In this document: positions 1 through 11,329 of the stretch, in pieces
Layout: the number at the start of each line of letters is the position of its first letter
How positions within the stretch are numbered: the first letter of the stretch is position 1
Source: Acanthamoeba lenticulata
Taxonomy: Eukaryota; Discosea; Longamoebia; Acanthamoebidae
Assembly: GCA_002179805.1 (NCBI GenBank)
Contig: NAVB01001432.1
Location: 1-18,450, forward strand
DNA: 18,450 nucleotides
Direction of reading: 5' to 3'
The notes under the pieces: model-generated
What the model saw: the letters and a program-made list of their open reading frames with translations, nothing else
Told to the model about the DNA's origin: nothing
The model's database searches: none
Position numbers and translations under genes: made by a program

Positions 1-1
1 C

Positions 2-136
2 GACCACCACAACCAGAAGAAGGAGGAGGAGCACCAGCACCACCATCACCATGCCGAGCACCATCACCACGACGAGGAGAAGGAGGTGCTTGATGTGGAG
101 CCTCTTGGCGAGGACAAAGCCAAGGAGCACCACTAA
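2..136 (+). CDS. 3' end of a His/Glu/Lys-rich protein (5' part outside window)
   Basis: An open frame runs from the window edge to a TAA at 134-136 and gives the last 44 residues of a protein. The sequence is very rich in His, Glu and Lys, with His runs near the start and a KEHH C-terminus. No domain can be recognised in so short and biased a tail. A His-rich tail could bind metal ions, but that is only a guess. The gene is convergent with the ankyrin gene that ends at 236, leaving 99 bases for both 3' ends. It may be a terminal exon, because no splice acceptor is visible inside the window. Confidence 0.6.
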   Translation, partial: DHHNQKKEEEHQHHHHHAEHHHHDEEKEVLDVEPLGEDKAKEHH

Positions 137-231
137 ACCAGTTCAACCACTGGAGGGGCAACAACGCAATGGAAATATTAAAGAGAAGAATAAACGAAAA
201 AATAATCAAAAAATATACAAATAATGATCCA

Positions 232-237
232 TTTATT
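232..237 (-). terminator. Poly(A) signal AATAAA overlapping the ankyrin-gene stop codon
   Basis: On the minus strand the stop codon TAA (238-236) overlaps an AATAAA hexamer and runs into an AT-rich 3' end. The whole spacer to the convergent gene's stop at 136 is only 99 bases, so the two 3' untranslated regions are short and may overlap. Confidence 0.45.
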
Positions 238-1632
238 ATGTGCGTAGAAGGAGCGCCCCTTCTACTTGCAGAAGGCGAGGACTGGGGCGATGCTGTGCTG
301 GGTCTACTCGTCGCTCGCGGGGGCATTCCTGAGCAAGCAGCCACTGAACCACCTCTCGGCGTCCTTTCTTGGTCGCTTCGAAGATCGCGTTCTGGTTGTC
401 CCACGGGCAGCCGTTGGCGCGCAGCCACTGGAGCACGGCCAGGTGGCCTCCTTTGGCTGCTTCGTTGCAGGTGTCCTCGTCCCACGGGCAGCCGTTGGCG
501 CGCGCCCACTGGAGCACCTCCAGGTGGCCGCCCTTGGCCGCTTCGCTGCAAGTGCTCTCGTCCCACGGGCAGCCGTTGGTACGCGCCCACTTGAGCACCT
601 CGAGATGGCCGCCGGCCGCCGCGAAGGCGCACGTCCACTTGTCCCATCGACAACCTTTTTGGCGCGCCCACTGGAGCACCTCCAAGTGGCCGCCCTTGGC
701 CGCGAAAGAACACGTTTCGGCGTTCCAGCAACAGCCTTTGGCGCGGGCCCACTGGAGCACCTCCAAGTGCCCGCCGTTGGCCGCCGAAGAGCACGTGGAG
801 CTGCTCCAGGGGCAGCCCTGTCCGCGCGCCCACTGCAGCATTTCCAAATTGCCGCGCGCTGCAGCGGCATCGCAGATCCAGCTCGGGCTCCAATCGCAGC
901 CTTGGGCACGCGCCCACCTGAGCACGTCCAGGTGGCCTTCTTGCGCCGCCAAGTCGCACGTGCTCTGGTCCCACGGACAGTCCCGAGCGCGCAACCACTG
1001 GCGGCCGGCGGCAATCTCGAGGTGCTCCAGTGGGTGAGCGAGCAGGGCAGTCATCCCTGGAACGAGAACACATGTGCGCGCGCGGCCAAGGGCGGCCATC
1101 TCAAGGCGCTGCAGATTCGCTCTCCCAACGGACAGCCGTTGTCGAACGCCCACCGAAGCACGGTCATGTGGCCTTGCATGGCGGCGCTGGAGCAAGTCAT
1201 GCTGTCCCAAGGGCAGCCGTTGGCGCGCAACCACTGGAGCACCTCCAAGTGGCCGCCCTTGGCCGCGTGGCTGCATGTGTGCTCAGTCCAGGGGCAACCG
1301 CAGGCGCGCAACCACCGGAGCACGTCGAGGTGGCCTCCTTGGGCGGCCTCCTGGCATGCGAGCTGGTTCAACGGGCAGCCCTGCGAGCGGGCCCACTGGA
1401 GCACGCTGAGCCAGCCCATGCCGGCCAGCTTTACGGCAAAGCCGTGGCCACCAGCGCGCGGGTCGGACTCGGCCAGCTCGTGGCGTCGCAGGACCGCGCG
1501 CCATGTGCGGCACACGGCGCGGCAAGCGGGCATGGCCAAAGGGTGCACGAGGCGGAGAACAGCGTCGACGAGCTCCACGGGAAGCGTCACCTCTTCTTCT
1601 CGCCAAACTGAGGCTGGGCTCACCTTCTTCAT
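236..1632 (-). CDS. F-box / ankyrin-type repeat protein, frame interrupted by an internal inversion
   Basis: The best start is the ATG at 1630-1632, just ahead of an F-box-like segment (LPVELVDAVLRLVHP, then CRTWRAVLRRHE). About fourteen repeats of roughly 27 residues follow, of the form GGHLEVLQWARANGCPWDE-x-TC-xx-AAK, ending at TAA 236-238. Proteins of this layout usually act as substrate receptors of SCF ubiquitin ligases and are common in Acanthamoeba and in giant amoebal viruses (family knowledge). The N-terminal frame (about 193 codons) stops at 1051. The other repeats lie in a different minus frame, from about 1000 to 236. Between them, about 1001-1114 codes for one and a half repeats on the plus strand. 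Either the gene is broken, or a 74-nt intron (998-1071) joins the halves into about 440 residues, or the assembly is wrong here. The longer upstream reading to 1839 is rejected because it overlaps the last exon of the next gene. Confidence 0.75.
1001..1114 (+). other. Inverted 114-bp segment of ankyrin-type repeat coding sequence
   Basis: Read on the plus strand in one frame, this piece gives AAGGNLEVLQW, then a variable stretch, NENTCARAAKGGHLKALQ. That is exactly the repeat type coded on the minus strand on both sides. On the minus strand the same bases give unrelated sequence, and the frame changes across it. Turned round, its right end would join the neighbouring minus-strand codons perfectly (LQ followed by WLRARDCPWD). 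At its left end about 10 bases seem to be missing. The ends carry a short inverted match: CTG at 998-1000 and CAG at 1112-1114. Confidence 0.75.
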
Positions 1633-1766
1633 CTTTGTTGTAACCAAGTTTGCTTGTTCCTTGCGTGGCACCGATGCCTGGCGTTTCTTTTTGTGGGGAC
1701 GGTCCACAAGAAAAAAATTTAAGCTAAAAATTGTCTCTTGCATTTGGTGTTTGATCCCTGCTTCGA

Positions 1767-3030
1767 TCAAAGCAGAGGAAAAGAAACATAAAGAGGACGA
1801 TGATCTGATGCTTGTGTGTTGCGGACTGCAGCTTTGCATTTCAGTGTGCTATTAGCAGACCCTGACGAAGCAAAGAAGACATAGTCAATGCGTTCAGTTG
1901 GACTGGCACTATTGAATGTGTAGCCATTCTGCACAATAAAAGTGGTTAGTGCCTACAAGAAAATCACCATAGGAGGGAGAAAGAACACACCCCATAACCA
2001 CAATGGGACCAGCTGTCCATCAACTCAATGCCGTTTGCCTTGACCATGTTAGCTGTGAAATTGGTTAGTGTGGATATCAACAGCAACATTAACCAAGAAG
2101 GGCAAAGTACCAATTGCTTCAGAAGAAGGAATTGAGTTAAAGTCACCAGTAATGATGACAACATTTTGGCCTGAAGGGTTTGCCTTGGGCAGGCTAGCAA
2201 GGAATGTTGTCAATTGCTTGGCTTCTTCAGCTTGTACCGCCCCATTGAAGCCAATTCCTGTGTGTACATCAAGCATTGGTCTATAAACACTAAGTAAATC
2301 AACAAATTGACCACATACGTACCCAAGTGAGTAGTACTGAACCATATTTTGTGTGATCCTGTATCCACTTGGACTGCCACAGCACCTTGGCAATAATCAC
2401 CTTCATAAGGCACTGCACATTGTTTGGCTGAGAAAACAGTGTGATCTGTGGTGGGTTATGTTGTTAATTCCTGAACCTGCACGGTAGAGTATATGTGTAA
2501 ATACGCACAGCCCAGCTTGGTAGGCTTGGCGTAGTGATAAAAGAGTGAACTCTCGATGGGGAAACGAGACAAAATGGCAACGCCATAGCCGCCATTCTCA
2601 AAGTCCCTGAACTTGGCGAAAACGTGATGCTTGAGGCCGGTCATGTTGGCCAACAGCTGCGCCTGCACACAGGCCTTGGAGCGTGAGCAAGCGCGTGGCC
2701 GCCGATTGTCTTGAGACAAACCTGGTCGTCATGTGGGTGGCGGTCAGTGTTGTTGTCCACTTCCTGAAGGCCGACGATGTCGACTCCCAACTGCCGGATT
2801 GCTTCAGCAGTGCGGCTCAGGTTGTACACGCCGTCCATCCCGGAGCCGCTCCTGCACGGTTCCGTCCGGACGGGAGGAGCTTTAGAGCGCGGAACTTTCC
2901 GGAGACCGAAAGGAAGAGGGATTTGGGGGGGGGGCAACCTGATGTTGTATGAGGCAACGCGTAGACCCGTGCCAAGGGGAAGCGCCATGCATGACAGCAA
3001 AGCCAGCACGGCAATAGAGGAAAACCTCAT
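1767..3030 (-). CDS. Secreted-type endonuclease/exonuclease/phosphatase (EEP) family protein
   Basis: Seven exons on the minus strand: 3030-2939, 2851-2722, 2662-2509, 2427-2323, 2257-2111, 2052-1991 and 1928-1767. Together they make 852 bases and 283 residues, with phases matching at every junction. Residues 1-22 form a signal peptide (MRFSSIAVLALLSCMALPLG). The EEP catalytic motifs follow in order: SYNIR (Asn29), GLQEVD (Glu61), YGVAILSRFPI, STTHL (His159), GDFNS (Asp199, Asn201), RIDYVFF (Asp245) and SDHRP (Asp272, His273). The full active-site set is present, so a working Mg-dependent phosphodiesterase (DNase-like or phosphoesterase) is likely; the substrate cannot be told. The start at 3030 is the first ATG. 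An upstream GTG in the same frame was rejected. Introns are 58-87 nt, several with CTAAC-like branch sites. The gene is divergent from the + gene starting at 3209. Confidence 0.85.
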
Positions 3031-3208
3031 CGTCGCCTTTCGACAAGACACAAGTTATGCAAATAATGAAAGCGCAATTAATTCTTCATTTCTTAACTTG
3101 CTCCGCTTGCCTGCCCATTGGTCATTCTTCGCATTGCGTTACGCCTAAGAAAGAACTCGTGGTGGTTCTCTGCACCACCACTTGACTGAGACGTCTCAGT
3201 TGGCCAAC
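3031..3208. promoter_or_regulatory. Divergent promoter region between the EEP gene and the unrecognised + gene
   Basis: These 178 bases separate two divergent start codons. The stretch holds a 16-bp perfect palindrome near its right end (listed separately). No clear TATA box is seen. The two genes must share this space for their core promoters and leaders. Confidence 0.5.
3185..3200. promoter_or_regulatory. 16-bp perfect palindrome 8 bases upstream of an ATG
   Basis: The sequence ACTGAGACGTCTCAGT is its own reverse complement. It is centred on GACGTC, close to the core bound by CREB/ATF-type bZIP proteins in other eukaryotes. It ends 8 bases before the ATG at 3209. It could be a dimer-binding operator near the transcription start or, if transcribed, a hairpin in the 5' leader. 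The palindrome is plain; its function is inferred. Confidence 0.5.
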
Positions 3209-3988
3209 ATGCTGCGGGCGTTGACTGCTGGTTCGGCCACCAACACGCCCTCGTCGCCTGACCCCGTACGACGTTCCCTAGAAGACAATCGATGCAGAAA
3301 CCTTAACATGACGTTTCTCTTGTGACTGGCGGGGGGGGGGGTGAGAGAAGGACGTCACGGGACTTGCGGCCGCGACCGTGCTGAGCGGCTCGCAGGCCTC
3401 AGTTGCCGCGTCGGCCAACGACGTCGAGACCATTTCGGCGGCGCTCATGACAAAGGCAAGCAGACATTTTTTTTCTGTTCTTCTTTCTTGCTTTTTGGTC
3501 TCACATGGCTGCCTCACCGACCTACCGACTTGCTGATCGTCAACAACGTCCTCGTCATGGTCGTCATGATCATCCTCAGATCGTGGTCAAGTTCCAGGCC
3601 CTCAAGTTGATCGGATCGGTGCAGGTCAAGGGCAAGTTCACTTCGCCCGTCCTCAGCTCGACCTTCTTCGTGCAGGGCCAGTTCGGAGGCGTCGTCGGTA
3701 CGTCTCTGCGCGCGTGTGTGTGCCGTGTCGTGTCGTGCCGTGTGCGCGTGTGTCCTGAGACGACACCGCACGCACGCACAGGGAGCACGAGCGTAGAGGA
3801 GAAGACGACGGTCGAGGACGAGAGCGAGAGCGACGAGGCCAAGGGCGCGTGGTGGGCCAAGAAGCTGAAGGAAAAGCTGCGGTACCTCAAGCGGCGGATC
3901 GAGAACCTGGCCTACCAACTCCGCGACTTCCGCATCACCGGCCGCCTCGGCATCATCTTCGGCCTCGGCGCCCCGTCCTTCTCCGGTA

Positions 3989-4021
<33 letters not shown>

Positions 4022-5383
4022 TGCCACTGACCTGCCTCTGGTCGTTGCGTGACTCAACTGACGGCCCCGCGATTGCGCGCACATGCTCGTGGACAGGGGG
4101 CGTGTCGATCGGGTTCGAGATCACGCTCGAGATCAGGACGGAGAGCATCATCAGCTCCATCACCTCCGAGGAGTGGAGCCGCCGCCTGCGCGAAAAGGCC
4201 GAGCGTCGCCTCCGCAAGCAAAAGCAGCAGCAGTCTGGTGGCGGCATCGGCGGTTCCAACGGCAGCAATGGCAGTCCCGCCGGGCGGCGGCCGATCCTCG
4301 AGAAGGTGGCGCCCTGCGTCGCGCGGCGCCTCGAGGAACGCCGCCTTCAGCGCCTCGACAGCGCCCTTGCCGGCAGCGCCTCCGAGATGGAGCCGCTAGC
4401 CGACGACATACCCCGTACGGCCATTTTTGTTCTTATTCTATTATGTCATTTTTATTCAATTTCTTCTTTTAAAACTAGAATTTTGCTTATTGAATTAACT
4501 TTCGAAAAAGCAGTGGAAAAGGAAAAGGACGATGAGGCGATCGAGACGATGGTGCTGGCGCTCAAGGCCACGCAGATGAAGATCGACTCGCTCGGGTGGG
4601 TCGGCTATGTGAAGGTGCAGATCGATCTCGGTCTCATCTCGGTCTACCTCCAGGTCAACTTCCTGCGCGTGGCCACCACGCTGCCCCTCGCCCAGCAGCC
4701 GGCGACGACTCCGGCGACGACGCCCGACGCCGCGGGCACGAATCCCACCGCCGGAGGCGATTCCAAGGCCGAGCAGGAGGCCAAGCGGAGCGAGGACGCG
4801 AGCGCCGCCAAGGCGTCGCCAGCTGCCAACAAGGCCGGCCGGTTCGCACTGAGCCCCTACCGGATCCTGTCGGGCGGGACGGAAAAGAGCGAAAGCGACG
4901 GTTCGAAGAAAGAACGAAGCGAGGGCAAAGAGGGCGGCGGGAACGAGTGGATGAAGTCGTGGAGCCGGATCGTCGCCCTGATCGACCACGAAGAACCCGA
5001 AGAGCAGCAGCAACAACAACAGCAGCAGAAGCAGCCCGGGGAGGCGGTCGGGCCGGCCAAGGCGGCCGACTCCCCGGGCCTCAAGTCGAGCGCTGGCAGC
5101 AAGCGGGAGGGCCTTCGGGAGCGTGGTTTCCGGCGTGGCCTCGAGATGGGCATCAACAGCATCAGCAAAGTCTCTCAGGCCCACTTCAAGGGCATCCATC
5201 TTGGCGGTCCGTCTCTCTCCTTCCTTGTCAGATCCCCGTTTATTTTAATTATTTTATTTTTCAATTAATATTTATACTTTTTTGAGTGCAGCCAAGGTGG
5301 GGGCGTCGTTTTCGTTCAACGTGTTCGGCTTTGGCGTCAAGACCGAGCTCGAGGTCGAGGTGGTCTCCGTGCGCACTTTCTAG
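3209..5383 (+). CDS. Unrecognised protein with beta-strand pairs, a coiled-coil-like basic region and polyQ
   Basis: Seven exons: 3209-3265, 3351-3455, 3580-3697, 3782-3985, 4097-4414, 4514-5206 and 5292-5383 (TAG). Together they make 1587 bases and 528 residues, with phases agreeing throughout. I do not recognise the family. Four hydrophobic/polar alternating segments look like beta strands: IVVKFQALKLIGSVQVKGKF; ITGRLGIIFGL with GVSIGFEITLEIR; VKVQIDLGLISVYLQVNFL; ASFSFNVFGFGVKTELEVEV. Between them lie charged helical stretches (KKLKEKLRYLKRRIENLAYQL; EEWSRRLREKAERRLRKQ) and low-complexity Ala/Ser/Lys regions with a polyQ run near 5006-5030. This could be a curved sheet or barrel with helical inserts, perhaps binding membrane or lipid (a guess). 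The first acceptor is uncertain (3350, or the CAG ending at 3394). The second intron is GC-AG (3456-3579). The gene is convergent with eIF2B beta. Confidence 0.65.
3990..4021 (+). repeat. Intronic (CCG)n triplet microsatellite
   Basis: About ten CCG/GCC triplets lie directly after the 5' splice site of the intron 3986-4096. If the intron were kept, they would be read in frame as a run of ten prolines. The tract is likely to vary in length. Confidence 0.7.
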
Positions 5384-5594
5384 AACGTACACGATGACAA
5401 TGATGTACAGACCATTCCACCTTTGCTGTTGCCGAGCATCAAGGCAGTGTGGGTGGTAAACAAACACCAATTGTTTATTATATTTTTTTTCCTCTTGTTC
5501 GGGTTGGCCACACTCGTGTGGCCGCTACAAAACGAAAGAACGAAAGCGAAAGAGACAGAAAGAGAGGCTGGCTGGCCAGCGTACGTCGACAGAA
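5384..5594. other. Intergenic spacer between convergent genes
   Basis: The 211 bases between the stop of the unrecognised gene and the stop of eIF2B beta hold no supported gene. They include an AT-rich stretch with AATAAA on the minus strand (5479-5474), which may be the eIF2B beta poly(A) signal about 116 bases past its stop. Confidence 0.45.
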
Positions 5595-7198
5595 TCAGAG
5601 GACATAGTCGGCCGGGTGGTAGTACTCGGCCAGCAACCGGTAGATGTACGACGGGCTGTGTCCTCCGCTGTGGCAAGACGTCAGCATCATGACCAAATAA
5701 TAATAATAAACATAAAATAAAAACAATAAAACAAAGAGTAAAGTGTGCTGGCGTACAAGTTGGTGATGAAGAGAGAGACGAGCTCGGGCGGGACGTAGTC
5801 GTAGGCCGGGTTCTCAACGTGGAGCTGGTCCATGTCGGTCGTCTCGGCAAACGGCATGACCGAGCCGGGTGGGTTAAACGAGTTGAACGAGTCCTGCTGC
5901 GCCGTCGGGTACAGCGGGCAGAGCTTGTAGAGGCCCATGCACACCACCACGGGCACCTGAACAGCATCACACGCGTCAACTCAAATTATGGCTAAAATAT
6001 AAACAAATAAAATTAAAAATAAAAATAAAGGCTGGCCGTACGGCGTGGTGCTTAGCGGCGAGGGCGACGGCGTGGGAGCCGGTGAAGGCAATGAGGCCGC
6101 CGTTGGCCAGCACGGCGTGGGTGCCGAGGATGACCTTGTTGGTGCGCGCCATCATCGCAAAGATGGCCGAGTCCGGGATGATCGTAGTCTCGATTCCTGC
6201 CCGGGACAGCGACGCCGCCGTCTCGTTGCCTGAAAATAAAATAATTTTAAATAAATAAAAAATGCTTAACGATACATAAATTACATCAAGAGTAGTTAGT
6301 GGTGTACCAGTGTAGGAGGGAGCAGACTGGGCGACGATGACGTCAAACTTGCGCTTGCGCGCGGCGGCGATGAGGAACTCGGCCACGGTCTTGGAGAGGC
6401 CAAAGGTCATGACGACTTCATTGCTGTGGATGTGCTGGATGGCCTGGTCGGCGATGAGACGATAGAGGTTGTTGATCTCGTCGATGAGGTCGCCCACCGA
6501 GGTCTGCACGGAGGCCTTGATGTCGTAGGGCTCCGTGTAGACCTCGTCCCGATCGTGCCCGAGCATCTTGTACAGGGCTGGCGACGAGTGCGGGTCGAGC
6601 ACGCGCGCAATCTCCTCGCTGCCCTGCTCTTGATTCTCCTGGTACTGGCACGCCAGGTACTCTTCGCGGATGATCGACAACACTCGCCTCACGACGTTTC
6701 CAATCGTAAGCTCTGCAGTTGCCGATGACAGAAAGATATGAGCAACAATCGAATAATCGCTTATTTGTGCGCACAAGATCTTGTGCCAATCGTGCCGTAC
6801 CGAGAGGAGCAGCGTTGATGAGAAGCCTGCCAATCTCCTTGACACGGTCGATGACCGTCTGGGCTGAAGTCCATCGCGAGGAAGAGACGACCACCTTCAT
6901 GACCTCGGCAGTAGCAATTGCCACGCGGTAGGAGCCGGCCAGGTCACGCCTGCGGAGGGAGTCGATGATGCACTTGAACTTGTTGTCAAACCCTTTCGAA
7001 ACGAGCGTACGTCCCGCCTTTTTGGATAATGAGGGCCATGTAAGACAAAATAGGCCAATTCGCTCGGCGGCCGAATCGGGAGGAGGGGGCGGGCACCTGA
7101 TGGGTGTGCGTGGTAATCATCTCTGACTGGGCAAGAGCACCCAATTCTCCTGGCCGCACCTTGCTACCAAAATCATCCAAGAAATCGTCGTCAGACAT
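5595..7198 (-). CDS. EIF2B2: Translation initiation factor eIF2B subunit beta
   Basis: Six exons on the minus strand: 7198-7097, 7017-6801, 6712-6308, 6229-6042, 5956-5757 and 5667-5595. Together they make 1185 bases and 394 residues, near the usual 350-380. The protein belongs to the eIF2B alpha/beta/delta family, the regulatory part of the complex that exchanges GDP for GTP on eIF2 and senses stress through phosphorylated eIF2. Family landmarks are SLRRRDLAGSYRVA, LTIGNVVRRVLSIIREEY, NEVVMTFGLSKTVAEFL, GTHAVLANGGLIAFTGSHAV and AAKHHAVPVVVC. The C-terminus PAYDYVPPELVSLFITN then SPSYIYRLLAEYYHP is typical of the beta subunit rather than alpha or delta. The acidic start MSDDDFLDDF is in its own exon. 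The first acceptor (AAAAAG at 7018) is a weak splice site but is the only one that keeps phase. Confidence 0.92.
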
Positions 7199-7385
7199 GG
7201 CGTATGTGTGGGTCCAGATCAGGTCACCAATGTAAGCCGTCTATTTTCTCTATTCTTTTTTGCCTGCTCGAAGCTGCACAAAGAGTGCTCAATATTCACA
7301 ACAATTCTTGCCCTTTTCTTTTTTCCACTGCCCAGATCTGCCATTCAGAGTAAGAGGATCAAAGGAGCAGCTTTCTTTCCTGATC
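7199..7385. promoter_or_regulatory. Divergent promoter region of eIF2B beta and RNPS1
   Basis: The 187 bases between two divergent start codons contain pyrimidine-rich stretches and no obvious TATA box. Both neighbours are housekeeping RNA and translation genes, so a shared constitutive promoter region is plausible. Confidence 0.45.
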
Positions 7386-8600
7386 ATGTCGTGAGTGATT
7401 CCTCTCGCGCTTTTCCATGCCCATTCCTCTTTCCTCCTTTATGCCTAAAGGAATTGCAGATGGGGCTGTTAACAAAATCTTGTTGCACATTTTATGCCCA
7501 ACTTTTGCAGGTCACCTGCCCGTGGTGGTGCTGACAAGGAAACGTCGGCCAAGAGTCGATCGCCCTCGCCGAAGAAGAGGTCGCGCTCGAGGTCCCCCTC
7601 GCGCTCTCGCTCATCTTCCCGTTCCTCTAGGTCCAGGTCGCGCTCTGGCTCGCGGTCACGGTCTTCCTCACGCTCTAGCCGGTCGAGCAGCCGATCGCGC
7701 TCACCCAGTAGCAGCTCGCGTTCACGCAGCCCTCGCCGCAGCCCCCGCCGCAGCCCCGTCAGGTCCTCTTCCTCAGCGCTGTCCCGTCTTCGTTGTGGTG
7801 ATGATGACGATGATGCTGATATGGTTCGGCGGCGCAACAACAGGCGACGGAGCCCCTCGCCCCAGCCCAAGAAGCTGCACGTGAGCAACCTCACGCGCAA
7901 CGTGAACGAAGAGCACCTGCGTGAGATCTTTGGCCAGTTTGGCCGTCTCTTGCGGGTCGAGCTCGGCTGGGACCGCCGCATCGACCAGCCCAAAGGGTTT
8001 GCCTATGTCGAGTTTGAAAAATACGACCACTCGGTCGAGGCCCTCAAGCGCATGGATGGCGTACGTCTTCTTCTTTTCCTCTTTCTTCGTCTTCAAGCCA
8101 ACTTAACCTTGTGTGTACGTGCTCCTCGCCGCGCACAGGGCCAAATCGACGGCAACGTGGTGAAGGTTCAGGCCGTCCTCCCGCCCAGGCGGCGATCACC
8201 CGGCCCGTGGGCCAGAGGCCCCGGCCCCTTCCGTGGACGCTCGCCCCCGCGCGGCGGCCCGCCTGCTAACTGGCGCGGCGGCCCGCGGCGTTCACCTCCG
8301 CGTGGCGGCCGCTTCGACGGTCCGCGGCGTTCGCCTCCGCGAGGCGGCCGCTTCGACGGCCCGCGACGCTCACCTCCGCGAGGCGGCCGCGGCTACTCGC
8401 CCCCGCGCGGCCGCGGTGGTGGCGGCTACGGTCGGCGCTCGCCTCCGCGCGGGCGATCGCCCTCGCCTCCGCCTTCGCGCTTTGGCGGCCGCAAGAGGCG
8501 GTCGCTGTCGCGCTCGCCCAGTCCGCCGCCCCGCAGGCGTCACTTGTCGCCTTCGCCTCCGCCACGCCGTGGTCGCAGCCGCAGCCGCAGCCGGTCGTAG
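7386..8600 (+). CDS. RNPS1: RNPS1-like SR/RRM splicing and exon-junction protein
   Basis: Three exons: 7386-7390, 7511-8060 and 8139-8600, giving 338 residues. The first exon is just ATG TC, followed by GTGAGT, the only textbook GTRAGT donor in this window. The start ATG at 7494 is rejected because it lies inside that intron. Domains: an RS region (residues about 15-110), an acidic insert (GDDDDDAD), one RRM (about 123-200) with RNP2 LHVSNL and RNP1 KGFAYVEF, and an Arg/Gly/Pro tail ending in RS repeats. The join KRMDG/GQIDGNVVKV across intron 2 matches the RNPS1/SR45 RRM signature. Family members act in splicing, the ASAP and exon-junction complexes, and nonsense-mediated decay in the nucleus. 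Bases 7763-7843 (81 nt, GT...AG) could be an optional intron removing the acidic insert. Confidence 0.88.
8286..8390 (+). repeat. Tandem 39-bp coding repeat in the RNPS1 tail
   Basis: Two full 39-bp units and part of a third code for RRSPPRGGRFDGP. They differ from each other mostly at third codon positions, which points to selection on the protein. Further SPPRG copies follow in degenerate form up to about 8460. Confidence 0.8.
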
Positions 8601-8882
8601 AGGCCGCTGGCGTGACCAGGTCCACCTCAACTACCCCTACGACGACAAGAGATGATGATGATGGATCGTTTACCTTCTTCATTGCTCGTCGCATGTTACC
8701 GAACAACAAAGAAATAAAATGCCAAAAACCTTTCGCGTACGCGGTCGTACCAGCTCCTTGGGGCATAAGGAGCCCCACCAACGACCTCCATCGTCATGAC
8801 GAGTTGAAAACCAGGGAAAGAAGAGAAAATTGAAGAAATAGTTTAAACAACCTTTATCTGCCAGGAACAAGAAGAAGAACCT
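8601..8882. other. RNPS1 3' end and glycerol kinase promoter
   Basis: The 282 bases hold the RNPS1 3' untranslated region with an AATAAA poly(A) signal at 8713-8718, then the upstream region of the glycerol kinase gene. No further coding sequence is supported. Confidence 0.55.
8713..8718 (+). terminator. Poly(A) signal AATAAA for RNPS1
   Basis: A perfect hexamer lies 112 bases after the RNPS1 stop codon, in an A-rich context and on the coding strand. Confidence 0.55.
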
Positions 8883-11283
<2,401 letters not shown>

Positions 11284-11329
11284 AGAAACTTGTATGATAA
11301 GGCAAAATGGCAATAATTACAGGTTTGTT

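Noticed and set aside
1633..1839. N-terminal extension of the F-box protein up to 1839
   Set aside because: It overlaps, in another frame, the final EEP exon that carries the RIDYVFF and SDHRP motifs. An ATG at 1632 fits the F-box better.
266..1855. 529-residue open frame on the plus strand
   Set aside because: Mostly antisense to the ankyrin repeats, with composition set by them. Only the part at about 1001-1114 reads as real repeat sequence, and that is explained by an inversion.
4495..5199. 234-residue minus-strand open frame opposite the unrecognised gene
   Set aside because: Leu/Arg/Gly-rich shadow of GC-rich codons. The plus frame has splice sites that keep phase and strand-like segments.
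7494..7510. ATG at 7494 as start of the RNPS1-like protein
   Set aside because: It lies in the pyrimidine-rich end of an intron (TTTTGCAG). The ATG at 7386 followed by GTGAGT gives a better start.
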